Assembly: GCA_030668755.1 (NCBI GenBank)
Contig: DAOVEW010000138.1
Coordinates: 1 to 5,011, forward strand
Length of the DNA stretch: 5,011 bases
Source: Bacillota bacterium
GTDB taxonomy: Bacteria; Armatimonadota; Hebobacteria; Hebobacterales; Hebobacteraceae
Direction of reading: 5' to 3'
The notes under the pieces: generated by a model
Databases searched by the model: none
What the model saw: the letters and a program-made list of their open reading frames with translations, nothing else
Told to the model about the DNA's origin: nothing
Part shown: positions 1 through 5,011 of the stretch, piece by piece
Layout of the letters: each line of letters opens with the position of its first letter
How positions within the stretch are numbered: the stretch's first letter is position 1
Translations under genes and position numbers: made by a program

Positions 1-2
1 TG

Positions 3-743
3 GGTATGGCGCAGTATTACCAGGGGCGCGTTGAAGAGGGCATCCACAGTGTGCTCTGTGCTGTAGAGGAAAAACGAGCAGCGGGCCTATCGGATAGATG
101 GATTGTCTCCCTATGGGCGTTAGACAAGTGCATACTGTCAGACATCAGAAAGTGGCTAGCCCCCACGGTGGCCTTATGCGCCAGTAGCGGCGTGACCACC
201 ATCACCGAAGCGCACCTTATCAGTATGACCGAGGATATGTGTCGTGATGAAGCGGGGTCCTATAGCCCCGAGTGGGCCCTTCGGCTCCACGCGTCGCTGC
301 GAAAGCTACAAGACCTACCAGGGCACATCCGCCCGGCTCTGATTAGACGGTTCGAGGGACTGCAGGGCTTGTCGTTTCTCTACGAGGGGTCCCTAAAGCA
401 GCGGTTCTCAGTAACATCGGGAACCTTGAAACGCGTGATAAAAGAGGTATGCGCGAAGAGGCCGCACGTTCCTCGTGTTATCCTGGACCGCTGGCAGGAA
501 TTTACTAGTACTGGCCTTTGCAGCTCAACTCACTCCTCGCCAGATGACGCACTTGCTGCTCTACGGGCCGAGTCCTTTTCCGGTCTCACCATGTCCGAAG
601 TCTTCGCAGCCCGAGCAGTGCTTACTACCGGACTCGTGCGGAATACAGTGCTCCACCAGATGGACCTGGCGTCAAAGGTGGTAAACGCAGATTACCAATG
701 GGTCTGTGATGAGATGCTCGCAGCACTGGTCTTGTCATGGTAA
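3..743 (+). CDS. Uncharacterised helical protein, C-terminal part, with a HEPN-like RNxxxH motif
   Basis: I do not recognise this protein as a whole. The frame has no stop back to the left edge. The first Met codon is at 6-8, with no room to see a ribosome binding site, so it is probably the 3' part of a longer gene. Numbering from that Met gives 245 residues, ending at TAA 741-743. The sequence looks mostly alpha-helical. The first 25 residues (Gln-Tyr-Tyr-Gln-Gly-Arg, then Glu-Glu-Gly-Ile) loosely resemble a tetratricopeptide-type helix pair. Near the C-terminus, Arg212-Asn213 and His217 (codons 639-644 and 654-656) form R-N-x3-H inside a hydrophobic helix (AVLTTGLVRNTVLHQ), followed by another helix to the end. 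This fits the Rx4-6H signature of HEPN ribonuclease domains, where a polar residue follows the Arg. Composition differs from the genes to the right: several CTA, AGA, ATA and TTA codons and lower GC, which suggests horizontal acquisition. A defence or toxin role is inference only. That the frame is coding is fairly likely; the HEPN call is tentative. Confidence 0.6.
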   Translation, partial: GMAQYYQGRVEEGIHSVLCAVEEKRAAGLSDRWIVSLWALDKCILSDIRKWLAPTVALCASSGVTTITEAHLISMTEDMCRDEAGSYSPEWALRLHASLRKLQDLPGHIRPALIRRFEGLQGLSFLYEGSLKQRFSVTSGTLKRVIKEVCAKRPHVPRVILDRWQEFTSTGLCSSTHSSPDDALAALRAESFSGLTMSEVFAARAVLTTGLVRNTVLHQMDLASKVVNADYQWVCDEMLAALVLSW

Positions 744-1097
744 AGGCCCCCCTCACCACCCGAAGAGGACACCCGTTCTCGGCCGCCCTCCCGCCTCGTG
801 CCCTGCCAGCACTCCCTACTGCAGCCTTTTCCTCCCTCCTGGCGTCCTCACCGCCCCCAGCAACCTGTCGCCCGGCGAACAGGCCCGGTGCTTCGCCAGC
901 GCGTCGGCCTGGGCGAGTTCGGTATAGCGCCGGATCATGTCGATGCGGGCAGGAGGGAAGGCGCCTGCCCAACGGAGTGGGCGGGATTGGTGGTGTTGTT
1001 CGGCGTGTTGGCGGCGAGGACGTTCTCGGCGCAGTAGCAATCAGGGGCGACGGCGAGGGGCGCCTCTCAACACACCTTCGCTGCCCGGTGCTGCCGG
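744..1097. other. Intergenic stretch between convergent genes, no intact gene seen
   Basis: This stretch of about 354 bases separates the plus-strand gene ending at 743 from the minus-strand protease gene ending at 1098. Long open frames exist on both strands, but their translations are mostly low-complexity Pro/Arg/Ser/Ala text, as expected by chance in GC-rich DNA. Two short minus-strand stretches in different frames look more protein-like. At about 970-1060 the text includes DCYCAENVLAANTPNN, and at about 880-960 it includes FPPARIDMIRRYTELAQ; both have C or G at most third positions. They could be remnants of one frameshifted gene, but I cannot assign a family. A perfect 7-base inverted repeat (947-953 with 964-970, 10-base loop) has no T-run after it, so I do not call it a terminator. 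No tRNA or CRISPR structure was noticed. Confidence 0.5.
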
Positions 1098-1961
1098 TCA
1101 CACCCGCCGCCGCGCGGACCGGATGACCTCCTCGATGGCGGCCTTGGTCTCGGCGTTGACGGGGATAGCGAACCCGATGCCGATGTTGCCCGTGCCGCCG
1201 GGGGAAAAGATGGCTTGGTTGACCCCAATGACCTCCCCCTCGATGTTAACGAGAGGCCCACCGGAGTTGCCGAAGTTGATGGCGGCATCGGTCTGAATCA
1301 GGTCGCGCATCACCCGGCGGCCGCCCTGCTGTCTCACGACTCTGCCCTTAGCGCTGATCACCCCCACGGTGACGGTCTCGGTGAATCCAAACGGGCTGCC
1401 GATCGCGATCGCCCAGGAGCCGACCTTGACCTTTTCCGCGTCGCCGAGCTTGGCCGCGTGCAGCTCGCCCTCGGGCTTCACTTTGATGATCGCAAGGTCC
1501 TGGGCCATGTTTGCCCCGATAACGCGGGCAGGGAGGGTGGTCTCGTCGGAGAGCGTAACGCTGATGCGGTCGGCGCCGCGGATCACGTGCGCGTTGGTGA
1601 GGATGAAGCCGTCGGCGCTGACAACAAATCCGGAGCCCAGGTTCGTGACCTTGCGGACCCGCTCGTAGGGCCGGAACGGGGGCCAGGGGTCGCGCGACGG
1701 GTCGAAGTTGAAGATGTCGAGCCCCCAGACTTGCTGGCGGATCTCCTGCTCGGTGTTGATGTTGACGACGGCGGGGCTGACCTTCTCAGCCACCTGAGTG
1801 AAGGAACCTTCAAGCTCCGCGACGCGTGAGGGCGCGGCCTGCACCGCGGCGCGCGGCGTGCCGCAGGACATGGCGAGGGCGAGAAGCGCGCCGAGCAGCG
1901 CGCTGATGACGAGCATCACCATGAGCGACCGACTGTTGAGCTGAGGCTGGCGTTCGGGCAT
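1098..1961 (-). CDS. Membrane-anchored trypsin-like serine protease (HtrA/DegS type, S1C), no PDZ domain
   Basis: Predicted envelope-side serine endopeptidase of 287 residues. Family members degrade or sense misfolded exported proteins. Residues 13-31 are a hydrophobic signal or anchor segment followed by Ser32-Cys33. The residues before Cys33 (Ala-Met-Ser) make a weak lipobox, so it is either a lipoprotein or N-terminally anchored. A linker with a Pro/Trp/Phe-rich loop (about 75-100) leads into the protease fold. The catalytic triad is visible: His125 in TNAHV, Asp155 in QDLAIIKV and Ser233 in GNSGGPL, with the usual TDAAIN before the serine loop. The protein ends about 20 residues after GIGFAIPVN, exactly where HtrA proteins normally enter the PDZ domain. 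I read the downstream sequence in the other frames and saw no PDZ text, so this is not a simple frameshift. The start is supported by GGAGG nine bases upstream. The gene has its own gap and candidate promoter, so it may be transcribed separately from the acyltransferase gene upstream. Protease call is secure; target unknown. Confidence 0.95.
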   Translation of the reverse strand: MPERQPQLNSRSLMVMLVISALLGALLALAMSCGTPRAAVQAAPSRVAELEGSFTQVAEKVSPAVVNINTEQEIRQQVWGLDIFNFDPSRDPWPPFRPYERVRKVTNLGSGFVVSADGFILTNAHVIRGADRISVTLSDETTLPARVIGANMAQDLAIIKVKPEGELHAAKLGDAEKVKVGSWAIAIGSPFGFTETVTVGVISAKGRVVRQQGGRRVMRDLIQTDAAINFGNSGGPLVNIEGEVIGVNQAIFSPGGTGNIGIGFAIPVNAETKAAIEEVIRSARRRV

Positions 1962-1970
1962 GACGTATTA

Positions 1971-1975
1971 CCTCC
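1971..1975 (-). promoter_or_regulatory. Ribosome binding site of the HtrA-type protease gene
   Basis: On the minus strand the sequence reads GGAGGTAATACGTC directly before the ATG at 1961-1959. The GGAGG core is nine bases from the start, near ideal, and this fixes the ATG at 1961 as the start of the protease. Confidence 0.8.
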
Positions 1976-2026
1976 GATACGGTCAGACACTTGAGGGCGC
2001 CGCCCGTTTCAGGCGCGCGCCGGTAG

Positions 2027-2057
2027 ATTATGTCCCTTTTCGGGGTGCATCGGTCAA
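2027..2057 (-). promoter_or_regulatory. Candidate sigma70-type promoter for the protease gene
   Basis: Reading the minus strand, TTGACC (2057-2052) is followed after 19 bases by CATAAT (2032-2027). Both hexamers are close to the -35 and -10 consensus, and this is one of the few A/T-containing patches in the 118-base gap between the acyltransferase and protease genes. The spacer is two bases longer than optimal, so the call is tentative. It would leave a leader of roughly 60 bases, which contains a GC-rich imperfect inverted repeat at about 1996-2021. No operator is recognised. Confidence 0.35.
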
Positions 2058-2079
2058 GGGCCTTTGGGGCCGCAGAGGC

Positions 2080-2718
2080 TCATCGCCGGTCCGAGGGGAG
2101 GAGAGCGCGCAGCGCGGCTGCCATCTCGTCGGCGGCCTGCTGAAGGGCGTCGCGCGATCTGCGCCGCTCCCACAGGTTGGCAAGGTCGAGGGCGGGGCCG
2201 AAGCGTACGCGCAGCTTTCCGGGGAAGAGGAAGGGGACGCCCGGCGGCAGCAGTCGGTCGGCGCCGTCGATTCCGACGGGGACGACCTGCGCGTGCGCGG
2301 ACAGAGCGACAAATGCGGCGCCCATTTCGAACTCCTTCAGGCGCCCATCATGGCTGCGCGTGCCCTCTGGAAATACAAGGAGGACCTTTCCCTGTTTGAG
2401 CAGGCGAACGGCGCGGCGCAGGGCCGCGCTGTCCGCCTTCCCGCGCTGCACCGGGAAGGCATGGGTATGCCGGATGAACCACGAGAGGACCGGGATGTGG
2501 AAGAGCTCGGCCTTGGCCATGAAGTTGACGGGGCGGGGGGATGCTGTGCCGACGATGGGCGGATCGGCGTAGCTGGTGTGGTTTGCGACGAGGAGCACGC
2601 CGCCGGTTCGGGGGACATGCTCTCGCCCGGAGACCTCCCAGCGGTTGTACAAGGTGAAGAGGGCAGCGAGAAAGACCCTCGAGATGCGGTAAAGTGTAGT
2701 CCCCTTGTCCGCCATCAT
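2080..2718 (-). CDS. plsC: 1-acyl-sn-glycerol-3-phosphate acyltransferase (PlsC/LPLAT family)
   Basis: Predicted membrane-associated enzyme of 212 residues that moves an acyl group onto the 2-position of lysophosphatidic acid to give phosphatidic acid, the precursor of membrane phospholipids. All four acyltransferase blocks are visible. Block I is NHTSYAD, with His47 and Asp52 (the NHx4D catalytic pair). Block II is FPVQRG at 88-93, the glycerol-phosphate-binding arginine region. Block III is FPEGTRS at 116-122. Block IV is VVPVGI around Pro147. Length is normal for a compact PlsC. The start overlaps the stop of the DUF58 gene by one base (TGATG), and AGGAG lies nine bases upstream of the first of two adjacent ATGs, so translation is probably coupled. 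Some members of this fold acylate other lysophospholipids or ornithine lipids, and the exact substrate cannot be read from sequence. Its place directly behind a MoxR-DUF58 pair suggests co-expression with an envelope-related module, which is inference. Confidence 0.93.
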   Translation of the reverse strand: MMADKGTTLYRISRVFLAALFTLYNRWEVSGREHVPRTGGVLLVANHTSYADPPIVGTASPRPVNFMAKAELFHIPVLSWFIRHTHAFPVQRGKADSAALRRAVRLLKQGKVLLVFPEGTRSHDGRLKEFEMGAAFVALSAHAQVVPVGIDGADRLLPPGVPFLFPGKLRVRFGPALDLANLWERRRSRDALQQAADEMAAALRALLPSDRR

Positions 2719-4079
2719 CAGACGAGGCTCCTAGACTTCAGCTCAAGATAGCGGTTGATGGTCTGGGTTGTCAACTCATCGGCGGGGGCGTCTACGAGGT
2801 GGACCCCGCGATGGCGAAGGTACGCGAGCGCGGCGCGGCGGTCTCCGACGAGGTTGAGGGCCACCGCCTTCTGGTAGACTTGGTCGCTCGCGCTGGGAAC
2901 AGCGTGAGCCGCGGCGAGCAGGTCGGGATCGGCGAGGGTGCAGCACAGGACGAGGTGATGTGGGTGGAGCGCGCCCACGTGCTTGAGTAGGTCCTCGGAG
3001 GAGTCGGGGTCCACGAGGTCGGTGAATACGATGACGAGGGAGCGCCGGCGCTGGCGGAGGGCCAGGTAGCGGAAGGCGTCGTCGTAGTCGGGCTCGACGA
3101 GCTGAGGTTCGAGGCGGTAGAGCTGTTCGAGGATGCGAAACACCTGACGGCGCCCGGGGCGCGGGGGAACGTAGGCGTAGACTTCCTGGGCAAAGGCGAG
3201 GAGGCCGACTCGGTCGCCCATGGCGGAGGCGACGTAGGCGGACATGAGGGCGGCGTTGATCGCGTGGTCCAGCTTGGTCATCTGGCGCTCCGCGGCGGTC
3301 TCCTGGGGTGCCTCGTCGGCGGCGAGGCCGCCGACGCGTCCGGCCATCATGCGGCCGGCGTCGAGCACAAGGATAACGTTCTGGCTCCGCTCGGACTGGA
3401 ACTGCGAGGTGATGAGCTGGTGGCGGCGGGCAGTGGCCTTCCAGTTGATGTGGCGGGAGTCGTCGTCGGGCAGGTAGAGGCGGAGGCTTTCGAACTCGGT
3501 GCCGCGCCCGCGGTAGCGGGAGGCACGAATGCCGGCCTCGAGAAGGCGGCCGCGGCGAGCGAGCAGGTCGTAGCGGGTGACGGCGGCGAGGTCGGGATAG
3601 ACGCGGAGCCGTCGCGCCGCGGGCATCATGACCTGCCGAAGGAAGAGGCCCAGCGGTGAGAAGAGCCGCAGCCCGATGTCGCCGAACTCGTAGTCTCCCT
3701 TGGTGCGCGGAGTGATGTGGTAGCGCGCGATGGCCGCCTCTCCCGGCTGCAGCAGCATGCGAAATGGCCGGCCGTCGTGGTCGAGCGCGGGCGGCGGCTG
3801 GTCTTTCGCAACGAGCCGGACCGGTGCGCGGCTCAGGTTGTGAAGATGGAGCGACACGACGTTCGGCGCGCCGAGCGAGAGGGAGTCGGTGACCTCGCGG
3901 CGGACGGCAACGAGCTCGGCGGGCCGACGCCGGGAGAGAAGGTAGTCCGCGGCGAGGGCGGATACCAAGGCGAGGTTACAGGCGGCGCCAACGGCAAGCA
4001 GGAGCGGCTGCCACGCGCCGAGGAGGAAGACGACGGCGCCGAGTCCGGCGAGCGCTATGAATCGCGGAGTGGCCAACAT
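2718..4079 (-). CDS. DUF58 family protein with two membrane segments and a vWA-like domain
   Basis: This 453-residue protein is of the DUF58 type usually encoded beside MoxR ATPases. Two hydrophobic segments (about 7-23 and 25-45) anchor the N-terminus. A beta-rich region (about 55-165, with PRTKGDYEFGDIGL and SPLGLF) follows, as in family members. The DUF58 signature spans about 190-218: RGTEFESLRLY, then DDDSRHINWKATARR. Behind it is a von Willebrand A-like fold: VILVLDAGRMM (Asp240), a helix with DHAINAALMSAYVA, GDRVGLLAF, and VIVFTDLVD (Thr353-Asp354). The metal-site motif is DAGRM rather than full DxSxS, so metal binding may be weakened. The start lies nine bases after the MoxR stop. No good Shine-Dalgarno is seen there, so translation probably depends on coupling with the gene upstream. 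Family knowledge suggests it is a partner or target of the MoxR chaperone in assembling envelope or enzyme complexes; the precise role is unknown. Confidence 0.93.
   Translation of the reverse strand: MLATPRFIALAGLGAVVFLLGAWQPLLLAVGAACNLALVSALAADYLLSRRRPAELVAVRREVTDSLSLGAPNVVSLHLHNLSRAPVRLVAKDQPPPALDHDGRPFRMLLQPGEAAIARYHITPRTKGDYEFGDIGLRLFSPLGLFLRQVMMPAARRLRVYPDLAAVTRYDLLARRGRLLEAGIRASRYRGRGTEFESLRLYLPDDDSRHINWKATARRHQLITSQFQSERSQNVILVLDAGRMMAGRVGGLAADEAPQETAAERQMTKLDHAINAALMSAYVASAMGDRVGLLAFAQEVYAYVPPRPGRRQVFRILEQLYRLEPQLVEPDYDDAFRYLALRQRRRSLVIVFTDLVDPDSSEDLLKHVGALHPHHLVLCCTLADPDLLAAAHAVPSASDQVYQKAVALNLVGDRRAALAYLRHRGVHLVDAPADELTTQTINRYLELKSRSLV
2728..2732 (-). promoter_or_regulatory. Ribosome binding site of the acyltransferase gene, inside the DUF58 coding end
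   Basis: The minus strand carries AGGAG inside the last codons of the DUF58 gene, nine bases before the first ATG at 2718-2716. The second ATG (2715) would be twelve bases away, so the first is preferred. Together with the one-base stop/start overlap this supports translational coupling. Confidence 0.65.
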
Positions 4080-4088
4080 GGGCGTGGG

Positions 4089-5011
4089 CTAGCGCGGAAC
4101 GGGGACTTGGTCCAGGACGCCGACGACAAGGTCCTCCGCCGCCAGGCCTTCGATCTCCGCTTCCGCGCGCAGGAGAATCCGGTGGCGGAGCGCGGGAGCG
4201 GCGAGTTCCTTCACGTCGTCGGGGATGACGTAGCCCCGGCCCCGAATCGCAGCGAGTGCCTTCGCACCCAACAGCAGGGCGACGGATGCTCGGGGGCTGC
4301 CCCCGAGCATCGCGCTGGGAAGCTCGCGCGTCCGTCGGACGATGTGCGCGATGTAGGAGACCATGTCCTCGGAGACGTTGACGGCCTGGATCTCCTGCCG
4401 CCACTGCGAGAGCGCGCCGGGCTCGGCCACAGGCTCCAGCCCGCTGAGGTCGAGGCGATGGGGGTCGAAGCCGCGGTGGTATCGGCCGAGGAGCGCGATC
4501 TCTTGATCCTCCAACGGGTAGTCAATGAGGACTTTGAAGAGGAAGCGGTCGAGCTGGGCCTCCGGTAGCGGGTATGTGCCCTCGTACTCGATGGGGTTCT
4601 GGGTGGCAAACACGACGAAGGGTTCTTCAAGCGGGTGGGTGACGCCGTCGATGGTGACCTGGCGCTCTTCCATGGCCTCCAGGAGCGCGGCCTGCGTCTT
4701 CGGAGGCGTGCGGTTCACCTCGTCGGCGAGGAGGAAGTTGCAGAACACAGGCCCCTTGCGGAGGTGGAAGGAGCCGGACTGCATGTCGAAGACATTGGTT
4801 CCGATGACGTCGGAGGGCATCAGGTCAGGCGTGAACTGAACCCGCTTGAACCCACCGCTGAGACAGCGCGAGAGGGCCTTCGTTATGAGGGTCTTGGCCG
4901 TGCCCGGCACGCCTTCGAGCAAGACGTGCCCGCGGGCCAGGATGGCGATGAGAAGCTGCTCGATGACGCTCTCCTGGCCGACGACGACCTTGGCGACCTC
5001 GGCGCGGATGT
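4089..5011 (-). CDS. moxR: MoxR-type AAA+ ATPase, N-terminus beyond the window
   Basis: The frame stays open to the right edge, giving 306 visible residues and a TAG stop at 4091-4089. An apparent start at 4922 is only an internal TTG (Leu) just before the Walker A loop. Upstream of it the frame still reads canonical MoxR text ([15 protein letters not shown], then ILARGHV), so the true start lies outside. Numbering from the first visible residue: Walker A GVPGTAKT at 33-40, Walker B LLADEVNR with Asp96-Glu97, sensor 1 ATQNP with Asn138, the LPEAQLDRF segment with Arg155 as a candidate arginine finger, and GGSPRAS with Arg240 in the sensor 2 lid. The lid continues to the C-terminus through [12 protein letters not shown]. 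Such ATPases act as hexameric chaperones that remodel or activate partner proteins, often vWA-domain proteins. The partner here is probably the DUF58 protein encoded nine bases downstream. Only a few tens of residues are likely missing. Confidence 0.96.
   Translation of the reverse strand, partial: IRAEVAKVVVGQESVIEQLLIAILARGHVLLEGVPGTAKTLITKALSRCLSGGFKRVQFTPDLMPSDVIGTNVFDMQSGSFHLRKGPVFCNFLLADEVNRTPPKTQAALLEAMEERQVTIDGVTHPLEEPFVVFATQNPIEYEGTYPLPEAQLDRFLFKVLIDYPLEDQEIALLGRYHRGFDPHRLDLSGLEPVAEPGALSQWRQEIQAVNVSEDMVSYIAHIVRRTRELPSAMLGGSPRASVALLLGAKALAAIRGRGYVIPDDVKELAAPALRHRILLRAEAEIEGLAAEDLVVGVLDQVPVPR

Noticed and set aside
947..970. Inverted repeat GGGCAGG / CCTGCCC as a terminator between convergent genes
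   Set aside because: A 7-base stem with a 10-base loop and no T-run on either strand is expected by chance in GC-rich DNA.
625..1101. Minus-strand open frame of 158 codons over the intergenic stretch
   Set aside because: It overlaps the better-supported left-end gene, consists of Arg/Pro/Thr-rich text, and is in neither of the frames with protein-like stretches over most of its length.
737..1126. Plus-strand open frame of 129 codons after the left-end gene
   Set aside because: The translation is Pro/Ala/Arg/Ser-rich low-complexity text, it overlaps the protease gene on the other strand, and no ribosome binding site is seen.
1215..1829. Plus-strand 204-codon frame opposite the protease gene
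   Set aside because: It is an antisense shadow of a gene with a clear catalytic triad, caused by GC-biased codons.
1996..2021. GC-rich hairpin in the protease leader as a regulatory RNA element
   Set aside because: The stem is imperfect (about 5 plus 3 pairs with an internal loop) in a region of GC repeats, and no known riboswitch or leader pattern is recognised.
1960..2751. Plus-strand 263-codon frame opposite the acyltransferase gene
   Set aside because: The opposite strand carries all four PlsC motifs, while this frame has no recognisable domain.
3717..4568. Plus-strand 283-codon frame opposite DUF58 and MoxR
   Set aside because: It spans the junction of two well-supported minus-strand genes and its text is acidic/Gly/Arg-rich shadow sequence.
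4920..4922. TTG as the start codon of the MoxR gene
   Set aside because: It falls immediately before Walker A, and the frame upstream still encodes conserved MoxR residues ([13 protein letters not shown]) up to the window edge.

Overview
The window is bacterial. Most of it is GC-rich: a hand count of 3481-3540 gives 44 of 60 G/C. It has tightly packed genes with a strong preference for G or C at third codon positions. All four confidently recognised genes lie on the minus strand. The families (MoxR, DUF58, PlsC, trypsin-like HtrA) occur in many phyla, so I cannot name the organism. A high-GC environmental or deep-branching lineage is a guess from style only.

From the right edge leftward, the minus-strand cluster reads as follows. 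First is a MoxR-type AAA+ ATPase (4089-5011) whose N-terminus lies beyond the window. Nine bases later comes a DUF58 protein (2718-4079) with two N-terminal membrane segments and a von Willebrand A-like C-terminal half. Its stop codon shares one base with the start of a PlsC-type 1-acylglycerol-3-phosphate acyltransferase (2080-2718). After a gap of about 118 bases, which holds a plausible promoter and a good ribosome binding site, there is a membrane-anchored or lipoprotein trypsin-like protease of the HtrA/DegS type (1098-1961). This protease ends where the catalytic domain ends and has no PDZ domain. MoxR plus DUF58 is a well-known pair thought to work in maturation or remodelling of envelope or enzyme complexes. 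The directly coupled acyltransferase suggests an envelope or membrane-lipid setting, which is inference.

The left end differs. A plus-strand open frame (3-743), probably the 3' end of a longer gene, is less GC-rich (35 of 60 G/C in the first line) and uses CTA, AGA, ATA and TTA codons freely. Its last 50 residues carry an R-N-x3-H motif in a helical context, as in HEPN RNase domains. It runs convergently toward the protease gene. Between them, 744-1097 holds no convincing intact gene, only short minus-strand stretches that look like decayed coding sequence. The left end is the part most like accessory DNA and the best candidate for something undescribed, but the evidence is one motif plus composition.
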